From assembly GCF_900104895.1 (NCBI RefSeq), contig NZ_LT629742.1, forward strand, positions 2,046,001-2,110,000: a stretch of DNA of 64,000 nt. Direction: 5' to 3'. A program made the position numbers and the translations under genes. Under the pieces are notes generated by a model that saw nothing but the letters and a program-made list of their open reading frames with translations, searched no databases and was not told where the DNA came from. The stretch comes from Microterricola viridarii. Lineage in GTDB: Bacteria; Actinomycetota; Actinomycetes; Actinomycetales; Microbacteriaceae. Below are positions 1 to 9,143 of the stretch, piece after piece; position 1 is the first letter of the stretch; the number at the start of each line of letters is the position of its first letter.

Positions 1-1
1 C

Positions 2-526
2 AACATCGACGGCCAGCTCTGGACCATCATCGAGTTCCAGCACGTCAAGCCGGGCAAGGGTGGCGCCTTCGTGCGCACCAAGATGAAGAACGTCGTCACC
101 GGCAAGACCGTGGACAAGACCTTCAACGCCGGCGCCAAGATCGAGACCGAGAACGTCGACCGCCGCGACTTCCAGTACCTCTACGCCGACGGCGAGTCCT
201 ACGTGTTCATGGACGTCACCGACTACGACCAGCTGCACGTTCCGGCCGCCGTCGTGGGCGACGCCGTCAACTTCATGCTGGAGAACCAGAACGTCACCCT
301 TGGCCTGCACAACGGCAACCCGCTCTTCATCGAGCTGCCGGCATCCGTCACCCTGCTCATCACCCACACGGACCCGGGCCTGCAGGGCGACCGCTCGACC
401 GGCGGCACCAAGCCGGCCACCGTCGAGACCGGTTACGAGATCCAGGTGCCGCTGTTCCTCGAGACCGGCACCAAGGTCAAGGTCGACACCCGCACGGGTG
501 ACTACCTCGGCCGCGTCAACGACTAA
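2..526 (+). CDS. efp: Elongation factor P, 5'-truncated by window edge
   Basis: Elongation factor P binds ribosomes stalled on polyproline stretches and promotes peptide-bond formation in the cytoplasm. The reading frame is open from base 2 and gives 174 residues, against about 187 for the family, so only about a dozen N-terminal residues are missing. The visible part starts in the KOW-like N-terminal domain with the tip loop KPGKGGAF, whose central Lys is the residue modified in some bacteria, and continues through both C-terminal OB folds ([14 protein letters not shown] is the typical third-domain motif). The TAA stop shares its last A with the nusB ATG, so the two are co-transcribed and probably translationally coupled. 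efp-nusB adjacency is common in actinobacteria. Confidence 0.95.
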   Translation, partial: NIDGQLWTIIEFQHVKPGKGGAFVRTKMKNVVTGKTVDKTFNAGAKIETENVDRRDFQYLYADGESYVFMDVTDYDQLHVPAAVVGDAVNFMLENQNVTLGLHNGNPLFIELPASVTLLITHTDPGLQGDRSTGGTKPATVETGYEIQVPLFLETGTKVKVDTRTGDYLGRVND

Positions 527-954
527 TGAGCGCACGCACGAAGGCGCGCAAGCGCGCCCTGGACATCCTCTACTCCGCCGACATGCGGCAGATCTCGCTC
601 GATGACGCCATCGCCGCCGAGGCGGCCCGCGCCGTCAGCGAGCCGGACCGCGCGGCCAGCTGGCTCTACGCCCGGGAGATCGTCGACGGCATCGTCGACA
701 ACCGGGCCGAGATCGACGAGCTCATCGAGACGTACGCCGTCGGCTGGACGCTGCACCGGATGCCGGCCATCGACCGGGCCCTGCTCCGCATCGGCATCTG
801 GGAGATCATATTCAACGACGAGGTGCCGGATGCCGTCGCCATCTCGGAGGCCGTCGAGGCGGCCACCGTGCTCTCCACCGACGACTCCGCCGGTTTCATC
901 AACGGCCTGCTGGCCAAGATCTCGCAGGTGAAGCCCGCCGGCTCGGCACGCTGA
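526..954 (+). CDS. nusB: Transcription antitermination factor NusB
   Basis: NusB (142 residues, normal length) pairs with NusE/S10, binds boxA RNA and supports antitermination on rRNA operons. The N-terminal basic motif KARKRALDILYSAD (residues 6-19) and the C-terminal FINGLLAKI helix are typical of the all-helical NusB fold. The ATG overlaps the efp stop by one base. A strong hairpin follows 25 bases after the stop, so the efp-nusB unit probably ends here. In many actinobacteria pyrR comes next; here about 5 kb of other genes intervene. Confidence 0.95.
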   Translation: MSARTKARKRALDILYSADMRQISLDDAIAAEAARAVSEPDRAASWLYAREIVDGIVDNRAEIDELIETYAVGWTLHRMPAIDRALLRIGIWEIIFNDEVPDAVAISEAVEAATVLSTDDSAGFINGLLAKISQVKPAGSAR

Positions 955-978
955 GCACAGCGACTGCAGAAACAGAAT

Positions 979-1005
979 GAGGGCCACCCCGCCGGGGTGG
1001 CCCTC
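979..1005. terminator. Perfect 12-bp hairpin between convergent nusB and SDR gene
   Basis: GAGGGCCACCCC and its exact reverse complement are separated by the triloop GCC. It lies 25 bases after the nusB stop and 18 bases beyond the stop of the minus-strand SDR gene. The symmetry suits a bidirectional terminator. There is no clear T-run, as is usual in high-GC actinobacteria. Confidence 0.75.
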
Positions 1006-1022
1006 AGTCGTTCTGCGGGGTG

Positions 1023-1778
1023 CTAGACGGCCGTGTAGCCGCCGTCGATCAGCACGTAGGAGCCGGTCATGAAGCTGGCCTTGTCAGAGAGCAGGAAGGT
1101 CGCGAGGTTGGCGACCTCCTCTGCCCGGCCGAGCCGGCCGAGCGCGTGCTTCTGCTTGAGGCCGTTCAGCACGGCCTCCGGGGCGTGCTCGAGCAGCGGG
1201 GTCTGGATGTAGCCGGGCCCGATCGCGTTGACGCGCAGGCCCTGAGCGCCGTACTCGACCGCCGCGTTCTTGGTCAGGCCGACGACGCCGTGCTTGGCTG
1301 CCGTGTACGCGGCGTTGCCCGGGACGGCGACGGAGCCGTGGATGGAGGCCATGTTCACGATCGCGCCCTCCGCTGCACCGGCCGCGAGGATGGCCGGGAT
1401 CTGGTAGCGCATGCCGTAGAGCACGCCGCTGAGGTTGATGGCGATGACCCGGTCCCAGTCGTCCAGGTCGACATCGCCGACGGGGGCGCTGGCGCCGCCG
1501 ATGCCGGCGTTGTTCACGGCGTAGTGCAGGGCGCCGAAGGTCTCGACCGCGAAGTCGACCGACTTCTTGCTGTCCTCTGCGACGGCGGTGTTCGCCTGGA
1601 ATGCCGCGGCGGAGCCGCCGGCGGCGGTGATCTCGTCGGCGACGCGCTGCGCGCCCTCCAGCGAGATGTCGGCCACGACGACGTTGGCGCCCTCGCGTGC
1701 CAGGTCCTTGCTGATGGCCTCGCCGAGGCCGGAGCCGCCGCCCGTGACGAGTGCGGTCTTGCCCGTGAAGTTGCCCAT
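1023..1778 (-). CDS. SDR-family oxidoreductase (3-hydroxyacyl/alcohol dehydrogenase type)
   Basis: A 251-residue classical short-chain dehydrogenase. The cofactor motif TGGGSGLG is at residues 12-19, Asp37 at the end of beta-2 favours NAD(H), NNAG is at 89-92, and the catalytic set is Ser145, Tyr158 and Lys162 (YTAAK). The C-terminal IDGGYTAV matches the family ending. Overall it resembles 3-hydroxybutyrate or glucose 1-dehydrogenase-like members, but the substrate cannot be read from the sequence. The start is supported by a strong GAAGGAG ribosome-binding site on the minus strand just before the ATG. It lies downstream of, and in the same direction as, the MFS gene, with 134 bases between them. 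Confidence 0.85.
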   Translation of the reverse strand: MGNFTGKTALVTGGGSGLGEAISKDLAREGANVVVADISLEGAQRVADEITAAGGSAAAFQANTAVAEDSKKSVDFAVETFGALHYAVNNAGIGGASAPVGDVDLDDWDRVIAINLSGVLYGMRYQIPAILAAGAAEGAIVNMASIHGSVAVPGNAAYTAAKHGVVGLTKNAAVEYGAQGLRVNAIGPGYIQTPLLEHAPEAVLNGLKQKHALGRLGRAEEVANLATFLLSDKASFMTGSYVLIDGGYTAV

Positions 1779-1912
1779 GATTTCTCCTTCTTCGCGGGAT
1801 TGTGTCCCGCGACTGTTCCGGTGCCCGGCCCGTTCGGTCGGCCTCCATCTACAACCCTACGCCGCCCGCCGGCATTCCATGCATCTGCATGTAAATGCGC
1901 TGGCGACCGCCG

Positions 1913-3250
1913 CTACGGCTGCGGGTTGCGGGCGTCGTAGTTCCGGAAGGACGGCTGGGCGCGCATGATCAGGGCGATGAGCGCGATGATCAGCACGCCG
2001 CCGAGCAGGGGCGGGAACCAGAGCCCGACCGCCGTCGCCAGGATGCCCACGTAGAGGTCGCCGATGCGCGGCCCGCCGGTGACGACGACGGTGAAGATGC
2101 CCTGCAGGCGGCCCTGCATCGCGTCCGGGGTTGCCGTCAGCATCATGGTGCTGCGGAAGATGGCGCTCACCTCGTCGGAGGCACCCATGCCGGCCATGGC
2201 GAGCGCGGCCAGCACGAGGGCCGGCACATTGACGGCGCCGAAGTCCGCGCCGACGGTGCCGAACCAGCCCGTCTGCATGGCACCGACGACGAGGCCGAGC
2301 ACGGCCACGCAGCCGCCGTAAACCATGATCGAGCGGGCGATGGCGACGCCGTAGCGGTGCACGTGCGCGACGGGCCCGCTGAACAGGCTGGTCAGGAAGG
2401 TGCCGAGCGCGGCCGCCGCGGTCAGCACGCCCACGGTCACGGCCCCGCCGCCGACGGCGAGCGCCGCCACGGCCGGCAGCAGGGCGAAGGGCCGGCCGAA
2501 CGTCATCGCGACGATGTCGACGATGAAGCTGCTGCGAATGTTGGGCGCCTGGCGGAGGAAGTCGATGCCGTCGAGGAGCGAGCGCAGGCCAGCCCGCGTC
2601 GCCGACTTCTCCGCGGGCAGCCGCGGCAGCATCACGATGCCGAGGAACCCGGCGGTGAACAGCACGGCGTCCACCGCGAAGGTCACCGGGAAGCCGAGCG
2701 TGGCCACGAGCACGCCGGCCAGCGCCGGGCCGAGGGTGAGCTGCACGCCGATGCTGATGCCGTTCAGGGCGGCCGCCCGCGAGATGAGGTCGGCCGGGAG
2801 GATGCGCGGGATGACGGCGGCGCGGGTGGCCCCGCTGATGGTGGCGGCGACGGTGGCGATCGTCGTGGCCAGGTAGAACGGCCAGAGCGGGACGGCCGCG
2901 TCCGTGCCGCGGGTGAGCGTGTCGGCGAGGGAGAGGCCGAGCAGGCTGAGCGTGCCGAGCCAGGCGACGATCGAGCTGACGATCAGCACCGTGCGCCGGT
3001 CGAAGGCATCCGCCAGCACTCCGCCCCAGAGTCCGGCGATGATCATCGGCAGCAGGGCGATGCCGCCGACCAGGCCGACGGCGAGCGTGGAGTGCGTCAT
3101 GTCGAAGATCTGCAGCCCGACGGCGACGATCGTCATCTGTGCGCCGATGCCGGCGATGGCCCCGCCGACCCAGAGCCGGCCGAAGGCGGGAACTCGCAGG
3201 GGGGCGAGGTCGACGAGTCGGCGGCGTTGCTGGGAGGGGGCTTGGGTCAC
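1913..3250 (-). CDS. MFS transporter, EntS-like exporter group
   Basis: A 445-residue polytopic membrane protein with twelve predictable hydrophobic segments, starting at GTG. The N-terminus (LAPLRVPAFGRLWVGGAIA) and the conserved loop after TM2 containing GGVLADAFDRR are typical of the EntS/enterobactin-exporter-like (MFS_3) group, which also contains macrolide and other drug exporters. Likely a proton-driven efflux carrier; the substrate is not determinable. It could be co-transcribed with the downstream SDR gene. The permease promoter region begins only about 40 bases beyond its start, so the two genes are divergently arranged. Confidence 0.8.
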   Translation of the reverse strand: MTQAPSQQRRRLVDLAPLRVPAFGRLWVGGAIAGIGAQMTIVAVGLQIFDMTHSTLAVGLVGGIALLPMIIAGLWGGVLADAFDRRTVLIVSSIVAWLGTLSLLGLSLADTLTRGTDAAVPLWPFYLATTIATVAATISGATRAAVIPRILPADLISRAAALNGISIGVQLTLGPALAGVLVATLGFPVTFAVDAVLFTAGFLGIVMLPRLPAEKSATRAGLRSLLDGIDFLRQAPNIRSSFIVDIVAMTFGRPFALLPAVAALAVGGGAVTVGVLTAAAALGTFLTSLFSGPVAHVHRYGVAIARSIMVYGGCVAVLGLVVGAMQTGWFGTVGADFGAVNVPALVLAALAMAGMGASDEVSAIFRSTMMLTATPDAMQGRLQGIFTVVVTGGPRIGDLYVGILATAVGLWFPPLLGGVLIIALIALIMRAQPSFRNYDARNPQP

Positions 3251-3289
3251 CTGAAAACGATAGCGGCAACGCAGGCGCGGTTTTGCTCG

Positions 3290-3318
3290 TTGTCAGCGTG
3301 GTCCCGCGGTGCTAGCTT
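3290..3318 (+). promoter_or_regulatory. Candidate sigma-A promoter of the APC permease
   Basis: TTGTCA (3290-3295) and TAGCTT (3313-3318) are separated by 17 bases, which would place the transcription start about 35 bases before the ATG. Seen by eye only. Confidence 0.4.
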
Positions 3319-3358
3319 TCACGACGAAAGCTCACTTCTCAGTGCGAGGGAGTACCCC

Positions 3359-4846
3359 ATGGCTGACACCAACGCGCCCGTGCAGCAGGCTCCGGAGCCG
3401 GAGCACCACCACGAGCTCCAGGCCGACGGGGTCACCGCGGCCGGCTCGATCGTGATGGCCGTCGCCGGCAGCGCCCCGGCCTACTCCATCGCCGCCACAA
3501 CGGCGACGCTCGTGGCCGTGGCCGGCCTCGCCAGCCCGGCCGCGCTGCTCTGGTGCGCCCTGCCGATGCTCGGCATCGCCTGGGCCTTCGCCTACCTCGG
3601 CAGGGCTGACGTCAACGCCGGCGCCGCCTACTCCTGGGTGGGGCGCGCCCTGCACCCGATCCTCGGGTTCCTCTCCGGCTGGGCGCTCGTCATCTCCGCC
3701 ACGATCTTCATGGTCGCCGGCGCGCTGCCGGCCGGCGTGATGACGGTGGCGCTGTTCAGCCCAGAGAACTCCGACAACGTGCCGCTGGTGACCGCCATCG
3801 GCGCCGTCTGGTTCCTGGTGATGGCGGCGTGCGTGCTGCTCGGCGTGCGCATCACGGCCCGCGCCCAGTGGATCATGTCGAGCGTGGAGGTCGCCATCCT
3901 GGTGGTCTTCGCCATCGCGGCGATCGTGACCGCGGCGACGGGCGCCCACGCCGGCCCCTCCTTCTCGTGGAGCTGGCTCGGCTTCGAGCACTTCAGCGGT
4001 ACCGGCGCGTTCGTGGCCGCCGCGCTCATCGCCGCCTTCTATTACTGGGGCTGGGATGTCGCGGCCAACCTGAGCGAGGAGACGAAGAACGGGCGAAAGG
4101 CCTCCGGCATCGGCGGCATCGTCGGGGTGATCATCGTGTTCCTGCTGTTCGAGATCTTCACCATCGCGACCCTCGTCATCCTGCCCGCCGAGACGATCGA
4201 GGCCAACAGCGGCAACGTGCTCAACGTGCTCGGCGAGGCGATCTGGCCGGGGCCGGGCGGCAAGATCCTCATCATCGCCGTGATGCTCTCCACGATCGCC
4301 ACCCTGGAGACGACGCTGATCCAGGTGACCCGCACCCTCTTCGCGATGGGCCGCGACCACACGATCCCCGCCGCGTTCGGCCACTCCCACCCGAAGTGGC
4401 GCACGCCCGCCTTCGCGACGCTCGTCGTCACCGGCGTCTCGCTCGTGCTGTTCATCGGCTCCAACTTCCTCGGCAGCGTCGGCGAGATCCTGAACAACGC
4501 GATCAGCTCGATCGGGCTGCAGATCGCCTTCTACTACGCCCTGGCCGGGATCGCCGTCGTCGTCGCGTACCGCCGGATCATCTTCAGCTCGGTGAAGAAC
4601 TTCATCTTCATCGGCCTGTGGCCGGGCCTCGGTGCCCTGTTCATGGTGTGGATCTTCTTCGTCTCGATCCCGTCGCTGGAGACGATCGTGATCATCATCG
4701 GCCTCGGCAGCCTGGCCCTCGGCATCGTGCCGATCATCGTGTTCTGGAGGAAGGGCGCGGCCTACTTCAGCCGGCGCCCGCTGGAGCTGCCCGACGAGCT
4801 CGACGCCTCCGCGCCGGAAGACGTCGACACGGCCCCGCCCCGCTAG
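3359..4846 (+). CDS. APC superfamily amino-acid permease
   Basis: A 495-residue integral membrane protein with about twelve hydrophobic segments after a hydrophilic, histidine-containing N-terminus (about residues 1-25). TM1 carries the unwound AVAGSAPAYS segment seen in APC transporters, where the amino-acid backbone binds. It probably imports an amino acid or amine by proton symport or exchange. The open frame extends upstream, but the ATG at 3359 is chosen because it has a GAGGGAG ribosome-binding site, a candidate promoter just upstream, and gives the family-typical N-terminus. The last codons overlap tail-to-tail with the glycosyltransferase gene in the four bases CTAG. Confidence 0.85.
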   Translation: MADTNAPVQQAPEPEHHHELQADGVTAAGSIVMAVAGSAPAYSIAATTATLVAVAGLASPAALLWCALPMLGIAWAFAYLGRADVNAGAAYSWVGRALHPILGFLSGWALVISATIFMVAGALPAGVMTVALFSPENSDNVPLVTAIGAVWFLVMAACVLLGVRITARAQWIMSSVEVAILVVFAIAAIVTAATGAHAGPSFSWSWLGFEHFSGTGAFVAAALIAAFYYWGWDVAANLSEETKNGRKASGIGGIVGVIIVFLLFEIFTIATLVILPAETIEANSGNVLNVLGEAIWPGPGGKILIIAVMLSTIATLETTLIQVTRTLFAMGRDHTIPAAFGHSHPKWRTPAFATLVVTGVSLVLFIGSNFLGSVGEILNNAISSIGLQIAFYYALAGIAVVVAYRRIIFSSVKNFIFIGLWPGLGALFMVWIFFVSIPSLETIVIIIGLGSLALGIVPIIVFWRKGAAYFSRRPLELPDELDASAPEDVDTAPPR

Positions 4847-6144
4847 GCGCCCGGCGCGCGCCGGGCCTGCAGCAGGCGCAGGGTGTGCTGCACCACCTCG
4901 GCCGGCCCGTCGTGCTGGCGCAGGGCGGCGCCGACGCGCTCGGCGGATGCCCGGAATGCGGGGTCGGCGGACACCCGGCGCCACGCGGCCAGGATCTGCC
5001 GCGGCGACGGGGTGCCCGTGCGCAGGTCGATGCCGGCGCCGGCCCACGCCACCCGCGCCGCGATCTCCGGCTTGTCGAGGTCTCCGCCGGCCACGATGAG
5101 CGGGATGCCGTGCGCGAGGGCGGCCAGCACGCCGCCCCAGCCGCCGTTCGTGATCATCACATCGACGTGGGGGAGGAGGCCGGCGTAGGGGATGACATCG
5201 CTGACAGCGGCGTTCGGCGGGGCAGGGAAGGGCAGCTCCGGCCTGCCGCGCCTGCCCGTCACCGCCACCAGCCGCACGCGCTGCCGGCCGAGGGCGGCGA
5301 ACGCCGGCTGGATCAGGTCGCGCGGCTCGGTGTTCAGGGTGCCCTGGGTCACGTGCACGACGGGGTCGCCGCCGGCCGCGGCATCCGGCAGCCAGTCTGG
5401 CCGTCGACCGGGCGGCGGCGGGGCGGCCGCCGCCGGGGTGAGCGTGCCGACGTAGACGACCTGCGACGGCAGGTCACGGCGCGGGTAGTCCAGCTCCGGC
5501 ACGCCGCTGGCACAGACCAGCTCGGGCGAGTACCAGGCGTCGCCGAACGGCCGCCCGCCTGGCGCCAGTCCCGCATCGGAGCGGGCCAACCGGTAGTCGC
5601 GCTCCAGGCGCGCGCTGACCAGGGGCAGGATGCCGCGGAGCAGCGCATCGCGGGCGCGCCCGAGCGGGCCCCGGCCGGGCCGGATGCCGAGGCCCGGCGG
5701 CGGCAGGTCCCGGCTCGGGATCGTCAGCGGCACGATGCTCACGGTCGCCCACGGGGTGCCGGTGTGCTCGGAGGCCAGATGGGCGCCGAGGCTCAGCCCG
5801 TCGGCGACGATCACCTCCCACGGCTCCTCGTCGAAGGCGGCACGGAGGTCGACGCACTGCCCGGCCGCCGTGTTGATGAACACCTCCCGCACATTGGCGA
5901 GCATCTGGGCGGGCCCCTTCCGGTCCCGGAGGGCCGGAAACGCGGCCGGCAGATCGTGCTCGTCGAAGTCGGGGGCGACACGCCACGGCACGACCCCGGC
6001 CCCGAGCGAGGCGAAGGCCCCGGCGTGCGCGGCGCCCGTGTACACCCGCACCCGGTGCCCGTCGGCGAGGAACGCCTCGGCCACGGCGCGCATCGGCGCG
6101 ACGTGCCCGACGAACGGCATGACGGCGATCATGATGGAAGCCAT
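4843..6144 (-). CDS. GT1-type glycosyltransferase (MGT/UGT family)
   Basis: A 433-residue GT-B fold enzyme. The N-terminal acceptor domain begins MASIMIAVMPFVGHVAPM, with the GHVAP motif of macrolide- and lipid-type glycosyltransferases. The C-terminal donor domain has TQGTLNTEP and the nucleotide-sugar loop NGGWGGVLAALAHGIP, where the usual HGG His is Asn, followed by GGDLDKPE. Donor and acceptor cannot be specified; xenobiotic or natural-product glycosylation is plausible. An open frame continues upstream to 6627, but that part overlaps pyrR and has no family similarity, so the ATG at 6144 is used. No good ribosome-binding site is visible. Transcribed divergently from pyrR. Confidence 0.8.
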   Translation of the reverse strand: MASIMIAVMPFVGHVAPMRAVAEAFLADGHRVRVYTGAAHAGAFASLGAGVVPWRVAPDFDEHDLPAAFPALRDRKGPAQMLANVREVFINTAAGQCVDLRAAFDEEPWEVIVADGLSLGAHLASEHTGTPWATVSIVPLTIPSRDLPPPGLGIRPGRGPLGRARDALLRGILPLVSARLERDYRLARSDAGLAPGGRPFGDAWYSPELVCASGVPELDYPRRDLPSQVVYVGTLTPAAAAPPPPGRRPDWLPDAAAGGDPVVHVTQGTLNTEPRDLIQPAFAALGRQRVRLVAVTGRRGRPELPFPAPPNAAVSDVIPYAGLLPHVDVMITNGGWGGVLAALAHGIPLIVAGGDLDKPEIAARVAWAGAGIDLRTGTPSPRQILAAWRRVSADPAFRASAERVGAALRQHDGPAEVVQHTLRLLQARRAPGA

Positions 6145-6228
6145 GCGGCCATGCTGCACCCGGCCGGCGCACCGGGCAACGGGGCTGGCACGGAGACCGG
6201 GGCGGACGGGAGGGCCCGCGCAGGCTGC

Positions 6229-6295
6229 TAGTGTGGACACCGCACTTTGACAACCTTTAAGAACCGTCCTGTGAGACGGAGAAGGGAGTCGGTTG
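6229..6295 (+). promoter_or_regulatory. pyr operon leader: -10 element and candidate PyrR-binding hairpin
   Basis: TAGTGT (6229-6234) is a plausible -10, giving a leader of about 55 nt. Within it CCGTC (6264-6268) pairs with GACGG (6275-6279), and the intervening loop plus first stem base reads CTGTGAG. This fits the CNGNGAG consensus of PyrR-binding loops. The hairpin ends two bases before the Shine-Dalgarno GAAGGGAG (6281-6288). AACCG (6262-6266) can alternatively pair with CGGTT (6290-6294), enclosing the Shine-Dalgarno. No terminator is present in the leader, so translational repression by UMP-loaded PyrR, as described in Mycobacterium smegmatis, is more likely than attenuation. Confidence 0.65.
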
Positions 6296-6838
6296 ATGGC
6301 ACGCACAGTGCTGCAGCAGGCTGACATTGCCCGAGCGTTGACTCGGATCTCCCACGAGATCCTGGAGTCCAATCGGGGCCCAGACAACCTCGTGATCCTC
6401 GGCATCCCGACCAGGGGCGTGATCCTCGCCCGGCGCATCGCCGAGACCATCGCCCGCATCGAGCCGGATGCCGCCCCCGTCGCGGTCGGCACGCTCGACG
6501 TGACGATGTACCGCGACGACCTCTCCCGCACCCGCACCCGCACCCCGGCGCCGACGCACGTGCCGGGCAGTATCGACGGCAAGACCGTCGTGCTCGTCGA
6601 CGACGTGCTGTACTCGGGCCGCACCATCCGCTCCGCCCTGGACGCGCTGAACGACCACGGCCGGCCGAGCGCCGTGCGCCTGGCCGTGCTGGTCGACCGC
6701 GGCCACCGCGAGCTGCCGATCCGCGCCGACTACGTGGGCAAGAATCTGCCGACATCCGCCGTGGAGCGCATCAACGTGCACCTCGAGGAGATCGACGGCG
6801 ACGAGTTCGTGAGCATCGAGGGGGGCGGGGCCGAGTGA
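6296..6838 (+). CDS. pyrR: Bifunctional pyr operon RNA-binding regulator / uracil phosphoribosyltransferase PyrR
   Basis: A 180-residue type I phosphoribosyltransferase. The PRPP-binding loop [13 protein letters not shown] is at about residues 98-110 and the N-terminal region has the [10 protein letters not shown] motif. PyrR senses UMP/UTP, binds pyr leader RNA and has weak uracil phosphoribosyltransferase activity. ATG at 6296 is preferred over an adjacent in-frame TTG because GAAGGGAG lies seven bases upstream. First gene of the pyr operon; its TGA overlaps the pyrB ATG (ATGA). Confidence 0.95.
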   Translation: MARTVLQQADIARALTRISHEILESNRGPDNLVILGIPTRGVILARRIAETIARIEPDAAPVAVGTLDVTMYRDDLSRTRTRTPAPTHVPGSIDGKTVVLVDDVLYSGRTIRSALDALNDHGRPSAVRLAVLVDRGHRELPIRADYVGKNLPTSAVERINVHLEEIDGDEFVSIEGGGAE

Positions 6839-7791
6839 TGCGCCACCTGCTCTCCACCAAGGACCTCTCCCGCGAGGCCGCCATCGAGATCCTCGACATC
6901 GCCGAGGACATGGCCGACGTGCAGCAGCGCGAGGTCAAGAAGCTGCCGACGCTGCGCGGCAAGACCGTCGTCAACCTCTTCTTCGAGGACTCCACCCGCA
7001 CCCGCATCTCCTTCGAGGCCGCCGCCAAGCGCCTCTCCGCGGATGTCATCAACTTCAGCGCCAAGGGCTCGAGCGTGTCCAAGGGCGAGAGCCTGAAGGA
7101 CACGGCGCAGACCCTGGCCGCGATCGGCGCCGACGGCGTCGTCATCCGCCACGGAGCCTCCGGGGCCCCCGCCGTCCTGGCCGCCAGCGGCTGGATCGAC
7201 GCCGGCATCATCAACGCCGGTGACGGCACCCACGAACACCCCACCCAGGCGCTGCTGGACGCGTTCACGATCCGCCGCCGCCTGCACCCCGGCGCCTCCC
7301 GCGGCCGCGGCCTCGACGGCGTCACCGTCACGATTGTCGGCGACATCCTGCACTCGCGGGTCGCCCGGTCCAACGTCTGGCTGCTCAGCACCCTCGGCGC
7401 CAGCGTGCACCTGGTGGCCCCGCCCACCCTCGTCCCGGTGCACACCACGGCGTGGCCGGCGACGATCGGCTACGACCTGGACGCGGCGATCGACGCCGCG
7501 CCAGACGTCGTGATGATGCTGCGCATCCAGGCCGAGCGCATGAATGCGGCGTTTTTCCCGAACAGTCGGGAGTATTCCCGCACATGGGGTCTGGATGATG
7601 ATCGCTTCCGGCGCCTCGCGCCGAGTAGCATTGTGATGCACCCCGGGCCGATGAACCGCGGCCTGGAAATCTCGTCTGCCGCAGCCGATTCGGCGCAGTC
7701 GACGGTGCTCGAGCAGGTAGCGAATGGAGTTTCGGTGAGAATGGCCGCGTTGTACGTCTTGCTTTCTGGCGAACGTGAGGTGGCCCGATGA
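6838..7791 (+). CDS. pyrB: Aspartate carbamoyltransferase catalytic subunit
   Basis: A 317-residue enzyme joining carbamoyl phosphate and aspartate to carbamoyl aspartate, the committed step of UMP synthesis. The carbamoyl-phosphate loop STRTR is at residues 52-56, HPTQALLD at 134-141, and [11 protein letters not shown] is near the C-terminus, the form typical of ATCases. No pyrI regulatory subunit follows, as usual in actinobacteria. ATG overlaps the pyrR stop and the end overlaps pyrC by four bases. Confidence 0.96.
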   Translation: MRHLLSTKDLSREAAIEILDIAEDMADVQQREVKKLPTLRGKTVVNLFFEDSTRTRISFEAAAKRLSADVINFSAKGSSVSKGESLKDTAQTLAAIGADGVVIRHGASGAPAVLAASGWIDAGIINAGDGTHEHPTQALLDAFTIRRRLHPGASRGRGLDGVTVTIVGDILHSRVARSNVWLLSTLGASVHLVAPPTLVPVHTTAWPATIGYDLDAAIDAAPDVVMMLRIQAERMNAAFFPNSREYSRTWGLDDDRFRRLAPSSIVMHPGPMNRGLEISSAAADSAQSTVLEQVANGVSVRMAALYVLLSGEREVAR

Positions 7792-9143
7792 CTTCATCAA
7801 CACCGAGCGAGCGCACCCTCATCACCGGCGCCACCCTGGCCGACGGACGCCGCACCGACCTGCTGCTGGAGAACGGCCGCATCACCGAGACCGGCTCCGG
7901 CCTGAGCTCCGCGGGCGCCGCCGTCGTCGACGCCGACGGGCTGCTGGCCCTGCCGGGCCTCGTCGACCTGCACACCCACCTCCGCGAGCCCGGCTACGAG
8001 CAGAGCGAGACCGTGCTGACCGGCAGCCGCGCCGCCGCGGCCGGCGGCTTCACCAGCATCTTCGCCATGGCGAACACCTCGCCCGTCGCCGACACCGCCG
8101 GCGTCGTCGAGCAGGTGCTCTCCCTCGGCGAGCAGGCCGCCTACGCCACCGTGCGCCCGATCGGCGCCGTCACCGTCGGCCTGGCCGGCGAGAAGCTGGC
8201 CGAGCTCGGCGCCATGGCCGCCTCCCGGGCCCAGGTGCGCGTCTTCTCCGACGACGGCTTCTGCGTCTCCGACCCGCTGCTCATGCGCCGCGCCCTCGAG
8301 TACGTCAAGGGCTTCGACGGCGTCATCGCCCAGCACGCCCAGGAGCCCCGCCTCACCGTCGGCGCCCAGATGAACGAGGGCGCCCTCTCCGGCGAGCTCG
8401 GCCTCACCGGCTGGCCGGCCGTCGCCGAGGAGTCGATCATCGCCCGCGATGTCCTCCTCGCCGAGCACGTCGGCTCCCGGCTGCACGTCTGCCACGTCTC
8501 CACCGCCGGCTCCGTCGACGTCATCCGCTGGGCGAAGGCCCGCGGCATCAACGTCACCGCCGAGGTCACGCCGCACCACCTGCTGCTGACCGAGGAGCTC
8601 GTCGCCAGCTACGACGCCCGCTACAAGGTCAACCCGCCGCTGCGCCGGCGCGAGGACGTGGAGGCGCTGCGCGCCGCCCTCGCCGACGGCACGATCGACA
8701 TCGTCGCCACCGACCACGCCCCGCACCCGGTCGAGGCCAAGGACTGCGAGTGGGACGCCGCGGCGAACGGGATGGTCGGGCTCGAGTCCGCCCTCTCCGT
8801 CGTGCACGCCTCCGTCGTGGCGAACGGCCTGCTCGACTGGAACGACGTCGCCCGCGTGCTGAGCGGCGCCCCCGCCCAGATCGGCCGCCTCGCCGGGCAC
8901 AGCAGCGTGCTGGAGGTCGGCGCGATCGCCGACATCGTGCTCTACGACCCGAACGCGAGCCGCGAGTTCAGCACCCAGAACCTGGCCGGCAAGGGCGTCA
9001 ACTCGCCCTACCTCGCCATGACGCTGCCCGGCCGCGTCGAGGCCACCTTCCGGCACGGCTACGCCACGGTGCTGGGCGGCGAGCTGGTCGCGGCCGAGCA
9101 GGTCGCCCGCGCCGCCTCCATGCTGAGCGGGGCCAGCGCGTGA
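7788..9143 (+). CDS. pyrC: Dihydroorotase
   Basis: A 451-residue class I (long) dihydroorotase that cyclises carbamoyl aspartate to dihydroorotate. The metal ligands HTH are at residues 62-64 ([15 protein letters not shown]); HVSTAGS and the late ATDHAPH motif carry the other metal-binding and catalytic residues. Starts with ATG overlapping the pyrB stop (ATGA) and ends overlapping the GTG of the next gene. The high-GC codon usage matches its neighbours. Confidence 0.96.
   Translation: MTSSTPSERTLITGATLADGRRTDLLLENGRITETGSGLSSAGAAVVDADGLLALPGLVDLHTHLREPGYEQSETVLTGSRAAAAGGFTSIFAMANTSPVADTAGVVEQVLSLGEQAAYATVRPIGAVTVGLAGEKLAELGAMAASRAQVRVFSDDGFCVSDPLLMRRALEYVKGFDGVIAQHAQEPRLTVGAQMNEGALSGELGLTGWPAVAEESIIARDVLLAEHVGSRLHVCHVSTAGSVDVIRWAKARGINVTAEVTPHHLLLTEELVASYDARYKVNPPLRRREDVEALRAALADGTIDIVATDHAPHPVEAKDCEWDAAANGMVGLESALSVVHASVVANGLLDWNDVARVLSGAPAQIGRLAGHSSVLEVGAIADIVLYDPNASREFSTQNLAGKGVNSPYLAMTLPGRVEATFRHGYATVLGGELVAAEQVARAASMLSGASA

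Noticed and set aside
1895-3358. Upstream extension of the APC permease frame
   Set aside because: The extension runs antisense through the MFS gene and is charged and low-complexity; the ATG at 3359 has a Shine-Dalgarno and gives the family N-terminus.
6247-6252. TTGACA as a -35 box for pyrR
   Set aside because: It lies within the predicted leader, and the only sequence at the right distance for a -10 (about 6270) is the PyrR hairpin; TAGTGT at 6229 is the better promoter candidate.
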